DNA from: Marasmius tenuissimus
Taxonomy: Eukaryota > Basidiomycota > Agaricomycetes > Agaricales > Marasmiaceae
Assembly (NCBI GenBank): GCA_029532415.1
Contig: JAQOTA010000060.1
Coordinates: forward strand, 3,472,001-3,536,000
DNA: 64,000 nucleotides
Reading direction: 5' to 3'
Shown here: positions 1 through 11,616 of the stretch, piece after piece
Position numbering within the stretch: position 1 is the first letter of the stretch
Layout: each line of letters begins with the position of its first letter
Program-made: the position numbers and the translations under genes
Notes under the pieces: model-generated
The model's database searches: none
Told to the model about the DNA's origin: nothing
What the model saw: only the letters and a program-made list of their open reading frames with translations

Positions 1-2333
1 TTCTCTTGCTCCGAGTCCGCGTTCGACCAGTCATACTTAGAACTCAAGTGAGCCAGGCGCTACGAGGACCCGCAGTACTTATGACGTTCTTCTTTTGTTT
101 CTTTGAGGTTTCCTTATATGGCCCCCGAGGCTCGAACGTCCTCGACTTCACAAATGCTGTGTGTATTCATTATCGGAACATGTGTAAGGCAAGGCGTCCA
201 TGACCACAACATTTTGAAAGGCCCAAGACACGACGAAACCGTTTATCCTTCCGAAATGTCAAGGGAATAGGCTAAGCTTCAAGCATCCAAGCCAGTTTTC
301 TTGCCATCGTGTCAAAAGTCAGAGCGGTAGTCTCGCCACTTCCGTGCCGAAGAATTCAAACCTGATCTACTGTATATGGCCCACAAGTTCACACACCAAC
401 CACGAGACGTTTTGGGGGGGACCAACCATGCGCCGGAAACATCGCACCATCCCAACTGAACAACAACGACATTCGTACACGCAACAGCAATTCTCGGAAA
501 TGATTGGGCCGATCGAGGATGACATTTCGATTCATTCCTGGTAAGTTTACGACATCCATTTATCCCGAAGCCTTGAGTTGTGCAATTCAATACGAGGAAA
601 AGCCCCGATTTCAATACATATCGTAGTCCATGATGACTTTAGGACTCAATGAGGAAACGTGAAGCTGGTCCCTCGATTTTGACAAGCGCTATTCTTTGTC
701 GGGTTCCCAGGCGGTGGCGTTGGTCCCTTCAAGTCCCAAATTGCTACCGAGGGAGAGCTGCGGAGGTAGATGAAGGGGTCCGGAGGGCGTTCTGGGGGTC
801 CCAAGGGGAATCTACATATTACATAGGATCCACCCCGTCCAGGCTTGAAATGAATCAGTCGTCGGACGCCTAGATGCTTGGCCGTCATTGGGCAAGATAT
901 GCATGAGCTATTTACATTGGAGCAGATCTCAAAGTCGCGGCTGATTTCACAACGACACACTTTTTGGTGTCCCTGACTCTCTTCTCCGTAGATCGTGATT
1001 GTGACGTTTATGGTATTGCCCGGAGGGTCGCAAGGCTACAATGTGAATAGTCATGTACGCGTTTTCGTCCTAGGCGTTCACCTGAGATTCGGAGTAAAGC
1101 ATCCAGGCCTTCTGTGATGCGATGGCATGATGGACTCTGAACGCTTTGGTAATCCCCTAGTCGGCCGTCGAATCCGAGCAACGCGTACTGATATGCTATA
1201 GCTCGCATTTGCTGCCTTTTGGAGGTCATAGAAAACGACGTTTTTGCCGCTTCAGCCTTCTGCAGGTTTTCCTTGCCCGGGTCGATCGCCTGTCAGTGTT
1301 AGAAGAGAACTCTATGATTCGTGCATGGCTACAAGCTCACGATTGTACTTACCGCTGAATTGGATGTAACCAACAGCGCGGGTCAATGAGTTGATTCTCC
1401 ACAATTCTCCACGCCGAGCTGTAGAAGCTACTTAGGCTCTCAGTTCATGCTTGCTCATGCCCCGTCACCTCTCGTCACCTGTCCTTCCATTCCAAGACCT
1501 CGAGAGTTGTCAGTAAATCTGCGACGAGTTCTATCACAAAGCGGATCTGATTCTGGCATACCGCATAATCCGTACCCTCTACAGCCCAGACCGGAGTGTA
1601 CCGGCGTGTTAACTGAAGTGGGCGGCTCAATGGGCCCCATTGGGCTTCGAACACTCAACTTCCTTTCCTGTTTGTAATGAAAATGCTGAGTTCCCTGGTT
1701 CCCGAACGCGAAGGGACTGAAGATGATCTTCGGCTATTAGACTGAAATCCGCCCAACTCGTCCCGAGATGATATAACTATGGAACTCGATGGCCCTGAGA
1801 CAAGCCATCTGCGTACTTGTGTTGAGAATAGGTTTGACATCGCGGGAAAATAGAGATTTTCCCCCGGGGTGAAAGTGATTGGGAACCGGGAACAGCCGGA
1901 CGTCTTTGCAAAAGGAGTTCCTAGGAGCTCGCCTTGCCCTCATCTCTAGCTTCCCACGAGAGTCGTGCTCCCCAGGATCATTTCGTGGTGCCAGTTGACA
2001 GTGAGCGATTTTCATGAGGTCCAGGTTGGGGAGATTCCGGAGAACACGCAGATCGCGACAGGGAGGTTGAGTGGTAATGTAGGCTTGCCTTTCGTACGAC
2101 GAATTTGAATCTGTCGCCTGCAGGTCGCCTCGCCTCACCCTGCCTCACCCTCCTCCAAGTAAACGTAGATCTTAGCTCCAGTTGTTACGATTCGAGCGGC
2201 CCTACGAAGGCAGCTCCTAAGCACTGGTGATAGCAGTTCAACGCGGTGTGAGGTATCGTACATTCAAATGCAGCCGTTCCGTATACGAGATTGGCTATTA
2301 TGTGGCGGGAGGGCGTTCAGGGTGGACAACATT
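1..2333. other. No recognisable gene
   Basis: The longest open frames here (for example 1737-2138 on the minus strand, 133 codons) have no recognisable protein character, and no splice-consistent chain of exons was found. It is the region beyond the 3' end of the PTPA gene. Untranslated sequence or a degenerate gene cannot be excluded. Confidence 0.5.
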
Positions 2334-3614
2334 CACTGAGTCGATGCAACAGGTGGTCGTGAAGTGGCCCACGGAGCCTGAGTAGCATGAGTCTCGACCA
2401 CTCCAGGGATGGACGTCATGTTGCTTGACGTAGTTCTATCCGAGCGCGTCCCACTGACGGACCATTCCAACAACCCTCCAAGTGGAATATGTTGGACCAC
2501 GACCCTCTTTCCAAGTACTTCTGCCTAGACGTTGAAGCGGGGTTGAGCGTTGCTCTAGGTTACAATTGAAATTCGAATGCTTACTTCATACATCTTGAAA
2601 AGACCAGAGTTCACCTTTCCCCAATTCGGCACACCAACAGCGATAGAATGTAGCTGCGAGGAATGCTCGTGGAATGGACCTTTCTTTACCTCATGAATTC
2701 TCATAATCGACATGAAGTACAAGTTTGTAGGGGGTAAAGGGGTACGGAGAACTGCTGAGACGGGTATTGACTGTTGATCTGTTATGTGACATTCCGAGAT
2801 GAGCGAAGCCGAAGAACAATAAGGGCTAGGTCAGGTTTACCTCGAAGTTGAGCGCTTCCAAAGATGTACCCAAGGAAATGAGAATCATCCAGACCCCAAA
2901 CACCATGACTACCAGCTGGCTCAAGTTTGTATACGTCTTGAAGCCTCCAACACAATCGAAGATACCGGACAAATACTCTCATCACGATCTCTCGGTCTTC
3001 GTCTGGTTCCGGTTTCAAGAAGCGTACCAGAACCAAGCACAACAGAAACAACGCAAACGAAGTTTCGTGTCCGGTGCCATAGTCCATGCGAAGAAATGAG
3101 CCAAAAGAGGCCAGGAAGTACGGCTTGATTTGTGGTATCACCGCATGATATTTCGGTGAAAGAAGAGTGCGTAGGAGGTCGTCTGATCTCTGAGTCGCAG
3201 GGGCAAAGGGTGAGAACATGGTCGCTCGGAGATGAAGCATAACTGACTTCTTCCAAACGGCTTCCCCATTTTCGGAAAGAGAGGTTTCCGAATCTCTGCG
3301 GGCTTGCTTGAGGAGGGATCTCATCGATCCAAGAGTCCAACGTGTCCAAGGCGTTGACGATATCGAGTACGGCCTGCAGTTCATTTAGCCAGACAGCTTC
3401 AACATTAATGAATGTTACACACATCGCTGGGATGCTGAGACGACCAAGGTAGATTGTAGCCTACAACCGATTCATTGAGACGTCGCAGGAATATGGAATA
3501 GTCACGGTAAGACCGGGTCGACCGCCAAACTTCGATATCTTGATCAGAACGAATCTTCTGAGTGGGAATTTCGAGCTGAGGCAAATCTGAGAGTGGGACT
3601 TGGTTCATCTCCAT
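2334..3614 (-). CDS. Serine/threonine-protein phosphatase 2A activator (PTPA, Rrd-type peptidyl-prolyl isomerase)
   Basis: PTPA proteins are prolyl isomerases that activate and help assemble PP2A-type phosphatases. The start at 3614 opens MEMNQVPLSDLPQLEIPT and leads into the family signature PTxKIxSDxDxxxW..S..Y.DY..F..RLNESVVG. A second exon has DIVNALDTLDSWIDEIPP and RFGNLSFRKW, then the hallmark YGTGHETSFALFLLCL, a long helical part with YLRLCWRLQDVYKLEPAGSH and VWGLDDSHFLGYIFGSAQL, then IHEVKKGPFHEHSSQL, VGVPNWGKVNSGLFKMY, and finally AEVLGKRVVVQHIPLGGLL. The order and spacing match full-length PTPA. After that last block runs a tail of about 40 Ser/Thr-rich residues, ending at the stop at 2334. 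Several 50-60 nt introns are needed, for example after RLEE and after FKMYE. It is divergent from Ku70, with 228 nt between the two start codons. I see no damage. Which of the two fungal paralogues (Rrd1 or Rrd2) it is was not decided. Confidence 0.93.
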
Positions 3615-3842
3615 GGCTGGGCTGACAGATTAAAGTGCGAGAGCACGATCACTCCGGCAATGGAGGAGAATGGCAGTTTGGTGGAGAGTGTGGTAACGTG
3701 ATTTTCGTCACGTTCGCGTCTCGGTGACTCAATGGTGACTCAGTGACGGACGCGTCGGTGACGGATCTGTCACAACACGTCTTGTTCCTCGACTTGTTCC
3801 TTGACCACAACTTCCATTCTTGAACCAGAAGAACACGCCGTT
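3615..3842. promoter_or_regulatory. Shared divergent promoter of PTPA and Ku70, with TGACTCA and ACGCGT sites
   Basis: The 228 nt between the two start codons hold two perfect TGACTCA palindromes only 11 nt apart (3725-3731 and 3736-3742), the core bound by Gcn4/AP-1-type bZIP factors. ACGCGT follows at 3750-3755, the MluI cell-cycle box bound by MBF in yeasts. Several GTGACG/CGTCAC half-sites surround them (about 3704-3772). Binding is inferred from motif identity only. An MCB-type site would suit a DNA-repair gene. Confidence 0.5.
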
Positions 3843-6795
3843 ATGGCACCTTACGATGACTGGAATAGGGTAGATGATGAAGAGGACGAAGAATTACAGG
3901 ATACCTCTGTGAGTAACTCACCACGTTTCGTTGAATAGATATTGATGAACCTATTCCCACTATTGCCAGTTCCTCGAGAGCAAGAAAGACGTCATTTTGT
4001 TTTGTATCGACTGTTCCCCGTCAATGCAAGAGCTCTATGAAGATCCTGTGTATGAGGGCATCCAAACATGCCATCTATTTGCCGCACTTGACGCAGCAGT
4101 GCAGATACAGAAAAAGAAAATCATCACCGGTCCGAATGATTCGGTTGGCATCCTACTATTCAATACGGTTAGTCGTGTATCGATGAAAGGGACTCGATTT
4201 TACAATCAGATCATAGACGAGGAGATCCGATGCTCCAAGAGGTCAAGGTTCTGAAATCAAAAGAGGAACGTTTCTATTCCAGCCGATTTCCCCACTAGGT
4301 GCGCCTATGATACAGGAACTGATGATTCTGCTTGAATGTAAGGCTCTCTCGGAGCTCGTTTACACCCTCCATTGAGTACCAATAGCTGCCAGGGAGAATC
4401 CTGAAGAACTCCGCAACACGGCGCCACCGACGGAAGACAAGCGCGTCGCCATGGGTGATGTCTTTACGAGTTGTAATTGGGTCATGCGCGATGGGTCAGT
4501 CTTCGCCATATTCCGTCTTAGTTGCAACCAGGCTGATGAACCCAGTGCACCCAAAACCGCCTCAAAGCGGGTCTTCCTTATCACCGACGAAGACAATCCG
4601 CATGCTGGCCCCGGGAGTAAACAGCTAGTTACTTCGGCTCGTACTACACTGACGGTACGCGGACGCTTCAGGGAGGAACATCGTCTGACTATCTTTAGGA
4701 CTTGACGCAAGCCGGAGTTACCGTCGAGCCGTTCTTCATTAGTACCGAAGATAAGCCTTTCGACGTTTCCAAGTTTTACTCGGTACGCCCAGACCTTTAG
4801 ACCTTTTGGACGGCCCCAATGTCATCTTTGTGCAGCTAGTCTTGCAACCGACCTCACTAGCGGAGGATGAGGACGATATCGACAATCCGTCCGTTCTGCC
4901 TGAATCTATCTCAATATCGCGAATCGAAGACCTTCTGGCCCAGATGAGGTTTCACGAAGTCCCGAAGAGAGCACAATTTTCCATACCATTCGAGCTGGGG
5001 AAGAACTTCACGATAGGAGTCAAGGGGTATTTCCTCGCCCTGCACGAAGCCTGCCCTGGAAGCTCACAGCAGTCCTCCCCCGACCTAGGTATGGTTTAGT
5101 GACTCAACAGACGAAAGGCACCTACAAATATTTCGTCGACCTCGGCGATCGCATGGAGGTGGCAGTGGTGAAAACAAAACAGGTCGACGAGGTTCGTTTC
5201 AAACTCCCATTTCCCATCCCGATACCTACCCCATCACAGGATCGAGAAGCGGAAGTGACGAAAACGGAGATGGTCTACGGAATGGGGCTTGGTGTACCTT
5301 CTGGCGGAAAAGGTGGTGACGAGGATGAGGAGGACGATTCCCTTGCAGCAACTCGGACGGTGGAGACAGGCAAACGAGTGAGTCAATGGTCCTCCTTTCC
5401 TGCACTCGGCATTTACTGGGTTAGCCCTTCTATACCACTGAGGAAGTTAGAAACTTCCGTACGTTGGGTATGAATCCAGGTAAGGTCCCCATTACTGCCC
5501 TCTTCCAGAAGTTCATACCGGTCCTCAGTCATCAAGCTGCTGGGCTTCAAAGATCGTAGTGAGCTGGCATTCGAGGATAATATCAAGCATTCTGTCTTTA
5601 TCTATCCTGACGAAATGGTGAGGAAACACGAGATCATCGCCAAGTTGAAGGACACAAGTCGTGTTGACGTAGCCGCATTCCAGGCATATTCTGGGAGCAA
5701 GCGGACATTTAGTGCGCTCTTGAAATCGATGGTGAAAAAGGACAAAATTGGGCTTGTCTTGGCATTGACCCGTCGGAATTCTTCTCCTACATTCTGTGCG
5801 CTTCTTGCCCAGGTAGGAACCTCCTCGTCATCGCTCATTTTTCCGAGGCTGATCCTGTCTCTAATCTTAGGAAGAAAAGATCGAAGAAGGAGGGTGGACC
5901 GAGCCAGCCGGCTTCCATTTGATTCCCTTGCCTTTCGCAGATGATATACGGTCAGCACCGATAGATAAAGGGGAGATGGGTGAGTCCAAAGAGTCGGTTG
6001 CCTCTATGCTTTGCTCATGCAGCTCCCAAAGCATCCGATACTCTAGTCGAAGATGCGCGCGCTTGGATGGATAAGCTTACCTTGAAGAACGGATCTTACC
6101 CTCCCGACTCCTACCCCAATCCGGGCAAGCTTCCCCTCCCGTCCCCACATTGATGCTTGATTGTTGACGAGCTTGACCTCTGGGCAGCCCTCGCCTTCCA
6201 TAACGCTCAACTTCAAGCGACCGCTTTCAATGAACAGTTCGACCCAGAATCATTTGAAGATCTCACCATACCCAAATATGAGATGGTACATAAGGTCCGT
6301 ACAACATGCCACCGGCCGCCGCTCTTTACTGACTTTGTCCACTCCCAATTTAGAGAGCTGGAAAGCTCATGAAGGAATGGAAAGATGCCCTCATGGATGA
6401 CCCAAGTGCGAGCAAGGTGGTGACTGTCACCGGCTCCAAACGCAAGGCTGTCTGCATACCATTCGAATTTCTATATGGCGCGAACTGACTCCCCCATCTA
6501 CCAGGATACAAGTGTCGATGAGGCAGAAATCCGGAGCAAGCACGAAGCCGGGCAAATATCTAAGGTTCGTTGAGGGACTCTATTCTTTCGGTTAAACTAG
6601 AGTTAATCATCACCTTCCCCGTTTAGCTTCGGGTTGACCAACTTAAAGTAAGAATCCCCGAAACTTGAACTTTGCGAGGCGATCGAACGTCCCTTGATGT
6701 ATTTTCAGGAATTTTTGAAGAGCAAGAGCCAATCCACGCAAGGCTTGAAAGCTGATCTCGTTGAACGGGCCAGCGAATGGTTGGACGCTCACTAG
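3843..6795 (+). CDS. Ku70, DNA end-binding subunit of the NHEJ Ku heterodimer (XRCC6 homologue)
   Basis: Ku70 pairs with Ku80 to encircle broken DNA ends and start non-homologous end joining; it also acts at telomeres. The start at 3843 gives an acidic leader (MAPYDDWNRVDDEEDEEL). After an intron comes the von Willebrand A-like domain: DVILFCIDCSPSM, IQTCHLFAALDAAVQIQKK and GPNDSVGILLFNT, then RVFLITDEDNPH and LTQAGVTVEPFFI. The beta-barrel core follows (FELGKNFTIGVKGY, then KLLGFKDRSELAFEDNIKHS and VFIYPDEM). Later exons have LVLALTRRNSSPTFCALL, GFHLIPLPFADDIRSAP and LWAALAFHNAQLQATAFNEQ. The gene ends in a SAP domain (QLKEFLKSKSQ...GLKADLVERASEWLDAH), and this C-terminal SAP separates Ku70 from Ku80. 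More than ten short introns interrupt it. All expected blocks are present and in order, so it looks functional. Confidence 0.95.
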
Positions 6796-7115
6796 CGGAA
6801 CGCAATCTGGTTCAGTGTTCTTAGCGCCCGACGGTCCGTTTTCTTACGTACTATACAGATATGTTATTCAACATTCATCGTGTCAAAATGCTTCTTTATG
6901 TCTCTCCGAGTCTTCGACCTATTGTCTTGTGCAGAGCCGAAATTATCGCACCGAATAGACAGACATGCCGTGGCAGACCGATGTCTTTCTGAGTTCTCGG
7001 AGATCAAGGGTATCTGCTCCGCCAACTTCGGGAACGGGAATGGGACAGGCGCATTACCCTACCTCTTGTTGGTGCGCTAGATCGGTCAGCAGATGGATAT
7101 GAGCGGAACATGATA
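6796..7115. other. Convergent intergenic region between Ku70 and the F-box gene
   Basis: About 320 nt holding the 3' ends of two convergent genes. Short open frames here resemble nothing. No repeat or RNA gene was seen. Confidence 0.5.
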
Positions 7116-8437
7116 TCAACGACGTACGTTGAGCCGGTAGGAGCTGAATTTCAGGGTGCTCGGGGAATTCTCCAACCACTCCGAGTGCTGAAACGCCGAA
7201 TAGATATGGTCCTTGATCATTTGATCTAGGTCGGGATCAGGTCTGCTATTCGCTATTCTGAAATGTACGAGTTGGAGGTCGTGGAAATTGTGTTCGTCCA
7301 GAACGTTGATGATGTGGTAAAGAAAAGGAAGATCCAGTGGGAATTGACGGGATGCAGCGAAAGCGATTTCGATGGAACGCAGAGAGCAGGGCGCGTCCTT
7401 GAGCATGATAGGGAGCCAGGACATCGTGCCTAGAACACGATCCGGGGATAAGAAGTTGAGTCCGGAAAGAGCCGTATTCTGTGAGATGTCCAATGATTGT
7501 AGAATTGAATCAGGGAGCACGGCGTCCGCTGGAGAGGAATGTTATTGTCTGGTACCCAATCCCCCTCGACGAGAAAGAACTGACCAGTAGTCCTGATTTC
7601 TAGAACGTCGAGCATGGGTCCCACACGTCTCAGCAATGGAGAAGCATCGCCGCTCATGCTTGTGTGGGCGCCGAAGTGTGTGAGCGTTGGGAGTGCGACC
7701 GTGGGCAAACGCACCCCCGTCCCCGACCATGTCAGCGCTTTATGGAATGAAGTGCCATAACATCGGAGACTCAAACTTCCAGTGTACCTTCCGTTGTCGA
7801 AAGAATAGCCACTCGGGTTGTCCCATCCAGTCGATGACAGGAACCGTATATCCTGAAAATGCAGTTGAGCCAGAGACTCAAACTTGCCGACGAGCCCGGA
7901 GATTTGACTACAGTTGGTGAAAAGCACATCCACGATTGCCAAGGAGCGGATCGATTGCATGGTGGATAGAAGTGGCTCGGTCTGGAGCCCAAATGTTTCC
8001 CATTCGATGGCTTGTAAGGTGAGGGAGGAAACGACTCGCAAGTTCCTGATAAAGGATAGTATGGATATCACGGCTCTGATGGTCTCCGTGTCCCATGATT
8101 TCGCTGGACCAATGATAGATACATGACGGATAGCGGTGAATATCGGTAACTGCGAGAAGGTCGAGTCCAAGAACGATTTGAAGACGGGGATGGAATGTCG
8201 ACTGAGAGTGATCGAAGAAAATGCAGTACGATGTACTCGAAGACGCCAGTGCTTGCATACTAGACTGGCTTTCGTAGCGGATGGTCTGTCTTCCAGGAGT
8301 TTATCAATTATGACCTCCTGGATTTCAGCTGGGATATGACCCGATGGCGATGCATAAGCAGCAGTAGTGGAAATGGGCATGGGCAATGTTGGCGTCAAGC
8401 CGACCCCTGTCGAACAGGGCGACTCTATTTTATGCAC
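7116..8437 (-). CDS. F-box protein with leucine-rich tail
   Basis: F-box proteins recruit substrates to SCF ubiquitin ligases. Residues about 33-75 form the F-box (IPAEIQEVIIDKLL ... ATKASLVCKHWRLRVHRTAF). The rest has the irregular leucine-rich pattern of agaric F-box families (SLAIVDVLFTNC, LTHFGAHTSMS, SLRSIEIAF). The frame appears to break near 7,530, but a 56 nt intron (7529-7584, GTCAGT...CCAG) joins the first exon at RTT to a second exon reading DAVLPDSILQSLDISQ, so the gene is intact. Either of the first two methionines could be the start (MHKIESP at 8437 or MPISTT downstream); the longer is given. Such genes are numerous and fast-evolving in mushrooms. The target is unknown. Confidence 0.8.
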
Positions 8438-9513
8438 CCGGACTTATCAGCGCTTGTCTTGAGAATTACCCAAGCACGGTCGGAACTGGGATACCGATGG
8501 GCGTTCACTAAGAATGCCGGCGTTGAGTTCGGGAAGTCAGAGATTGTGCACTGTAGCGCGCAGTCTAGGTTTAATTATGGTTCCCCTCATATACCATTAG
8601 AATTCTTCGTATTGTGATAGGTTGTGCCCTGCAAAACGCGGGATACGTCAACGAGAAGGTCGACGGAGAAACCGATTCCCCAGAGAGGATGTTGGCGTAG
8701 TAGGGTTTTGAATATTGTGGCCTTCGGGCCGCTATCAGGAGACCGTCCGTGTGCTTTGATGCTTCAATCTTCGTGTCTTCGAAGCTGTCTTTGCTTTGAG
8801 ATTCGAGTTCGGCTCATGTATCAGAATTCGCAACTTGACTCTTGACCACGAATCTACCCTTGGTTCGAGACCTGAGCCCCATCGACCGGACCCGGGGTCG
8901 GCTGCTACGTAGTTGTCTGTGAGCCGCAAGCGCTGACCTGTTCGGAATCCCGAAGCTTCAGATCTTCGGTCCCATTAGGGGTTCTATACTTGATGGAGGA
9001 GGAGCACCGCCGCGTCGCACAATTGGTGGGCGCAACCCGTCTCCAATGATCATTGGTGGAGTCGTCTGAGCCGGAAATGAAGAAAAAAATGATGTGTTTG
9101 AGGACTTGTAGAGGAATAGTAAAACACCAGTGGAGTGTTCCGAGAAACAAAACCTGGACAGGCTCATGAGCTAAGTGTTGTTTACGTTGAACGTTCGCAC
9201 GGCAAGCTTTTGATCGCGGGCCGGTCGCTCCGCGGACCGCTCCTCAAACAAGAAATTCAGTCCTTCCTGGTGTTGCCTTGTTCTCTTTGCAAAATTAAAC
9301 GAGCTGTATATACAGCAAATGTGGTGCTTTTCTACAAACTGACCACTCAATGGCTACACGTAAGTTCATTGCCCGTTTTTCCTAAGTAGCACCTCAAGGC
9401 TCACCGCGAGTCATACACGGGTGGCTGTGCAGCGCGTGTCCGAGCTGAGCGCGAGGCAGCGCTAAGCTTCTTGTTTCTTGACCACTACCACCACCACCAC
9501 ACTTCACACTAAC
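8438..9513. other. Intergenic, no recognisable gene
   Basis: About 1.1 kb between divergently read genes. Small open frames on both strands show no domain. The last 40 nt before 9514 are an ACC/CCA-rich leader typical of a 5' UTR (ACCACTACCACCACCACCAC). Confidence 0.5.
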
Positions 9514-11276
9514 CATGTCGGGAGAGACTGGCGATGAATGGAGACATATACCTTACTCGTGGCATCAGGTACTTTCCCTCATTCGCTTTTATTTCATTTC
9601 CTCGCTAAATTCTAGAATAGTCTCATGACCAGGTACATCGTGAAAATTACTCTCGTGGAGGAAACGACTGTCAATATTGACATGGAATTGGAATGGGCTA
9701 GGTTACTGTCCTTTTGAAGGTCCCTTTCCATGCCACTGAAGAGGACGTTTCGGTAGGCGTTCATCGCTTGCGATTGGTTCACTGAATCTTTATTTCGGGA
9801 CCTCATTAGGTGTTGATAGAGCGGAACTACATTGTCGCTGGTGCTGCGGGGCAGGCTCCCATTGTGAAGGTGCGTAATCGTTCATTTGGCTTGAGGATCG
9901 TGATGCTGAACGTTCGTGCCACAGGGACGTTTATATGGGAATGTCGATACAGCGAATTCGTTATGGCTATTAGAACCACGGTCATCGCATCTCTCTGCGC
10001 GAGAACGGACGACTTCCACGACATCTACAGCATCTACACAGTCATCATATGCTCTCGTATCGGATCCGGAAATTTCGAGTAGCTTCGCCGCCTCACTGGA
10101 CAGCGGCCATGCTTCAGATGCGGAGGATCTCGCATTACCATCGCCAGCCCTCTCCTCTCCTTCAATTTCATCCGCAGATGAATCTAGAGGATTCCCTTAC
10201 CATCAGAAATCTCACTCGAATGCCGCTTCCCGCCCCATCTCTCCCGGAAATCTACTCGGAAGCATGCCGCCCTCGTTCTCCTCGCTCGAGTCTCTCAACA
10301 CAATACATTCAGAACGGCTATTGACTATTCACTTGGTCAAAGAAAATCCTGTCATCTGGCCCAACCTCGTTTCTGGCCCTGTACCGATTTCCACAGCACC
10401 TTACGTGTACAATTCGGTTATCTTCGATGCGAGCCACGAGCTGGAGCACAAGTACAATTGCGACCCTACCAGTTTGACGCACATTGCGTTGGAACTATTG
10501 GATGTGAAGGATGATAAGGAAGAGGCATTCGAGTACTTCCTGTACGTCTTTTTGTGACTTGTTTTTGTTCAATCTGTCTAACGACTTGTGACTTCACCAG
10601 CCGAGCATGGCATTATGCCCGAGTTCCAACAGCGACGATGAAACTCGTCACTTACTATCTTCCCATCCACCTTTCCTTCAATGTCCACTCTCAAAAGGAG
10701 CATCCCGCCATACGAGGGACCACGGCGTACTACCTCCAATGCATCGGAGGTGCCAAAGGGCTTGCACAACTCTACTTGGAAGCAGGGATGTTATACCTTG
10801 AAGGGTCTGCTTCCGGTCTCGTCTGTTCCTCTCACTCCACGCTCAGCCTCTCTTCGATTAGAATGCCACTGCAGTCGCATCCGATTGACAGTGGAACGCA
10901 AGCGTGGAGGCGGGATCGATTGCTGGCATCGAGATTCTTCGAGAGAGCGAGAGCTCTGAATCCCGAGATGGAAATCCCTCCACTAGCGCCCCCCGCCGAA
11001 CTCGACGTCGGGGATGAATTGGAGATGCCCAAGATCGAGTTGAACTCTGGTGAGGCTGTCTCCGGGGAGAACGAGAAGGATGCTGGGAAGAGAAGGAGGA
11101 AACAGGAAAGGGAGATGATGATGGAGAGGAGGTCTGCGAAGGTGGAAGAGGATATGGATAGTGCTTGGTATATGTTTATTCCTTCTCTGGTCGGTGCTGG
11201 TACCGCTCTGGTGGTTGTCGGTGTTGTCGGTGTGCTTTCCTTTTCTTCGTGGTCGAGAAGGAATCAGGGCTCGTGA
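9514..11276 (+). CDS. Conserved fungal tail-anchored protein of unknown function
   Basis: The start at 9514 (MSGETGDEWRHIPYSW) follows a C-rich leader. Short exons read through VLIERNYIVAGAAGQAP, then a Ser-rich low-complexity stretch (about 10,000-10,290). A well-structured helical domain follows: IHLVKENPVIWPNLVSGPVP, FDASHELEHKYN, PTSLTHIALELLDVKDDKEE. A 61 nt intron after EAFEYFL leads to RAWHYARVPTATMKLVTYYL, GTTAYYLQCIGGAKGLAQLY and RLLASRFFERARALNPEM. The helix-rich part recalls TPR/Sel1-like repeats but I cannot name the family. A charged linker (GKRRRKQEREMMMERRSAK) precedes one hydrophobic segment, IPSLVGAGTALVVVGVVGVL, 14 residues before the end. That predicts a tail-anchored protein facing the cytosol, probably in the ER or mitochondrial outer membrane. 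The 5' exons are approximate. Confidence 0.75.
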
Positions 11277-11616
11277 TAGTGTCGGTTGCTTGATTTTTTC
11301 TGCTCACGTTGCTTTTGTGCGTATCTCTTTGCTCGTTATCCCGGTATGTAGTTTAATTTGTAGTTTGTAGCGTTACGATCTCTCGGATTCTAGGACATAC
11401 ATATAGAGTTCATCTGTGTTTAATGACTGGCGGTCTGTGATCTGGTACGAGACCTGGAACCTCGTTGGGTGATTATCTTCCGGATACTTCAAAAGGCCAA
11501 GCGCGAAATGACTCGGACAGCAGAGGATGACAGAGACATCTGAACGCAGACAACCATATCGCAAATACGTGTAAATGGTACATGACAGCGAAACGCCAGA
11601 GCTAACCAGGACAAGT
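11277..11616. other. Convergent intergenic region
   Basis: 3' flanks of two convergent genes. From about 11,510 onward the sequence is repeated near 14,130 as part of the hydrolase duplication (shared GGACAGCAGAG and GCAGACAACCATAT). No separate gene was seen. Confidence 0.5.

Noticed and set aside
3405..3424. Separate small genes in the PTPA region
   Set aside because: The overlapping frames join through short introns into one complete PTPA protein.
7430..7520. Frameshift in the F-box gene
   Set aside because: A 56-nt GT..AG intron at 7529-7584 restores the frame exactly.
8850..8880. TTGGTTCGAGACC as a tRNA T arm
   Set aside because: No matching acceptor, D or anticodon stems around it.
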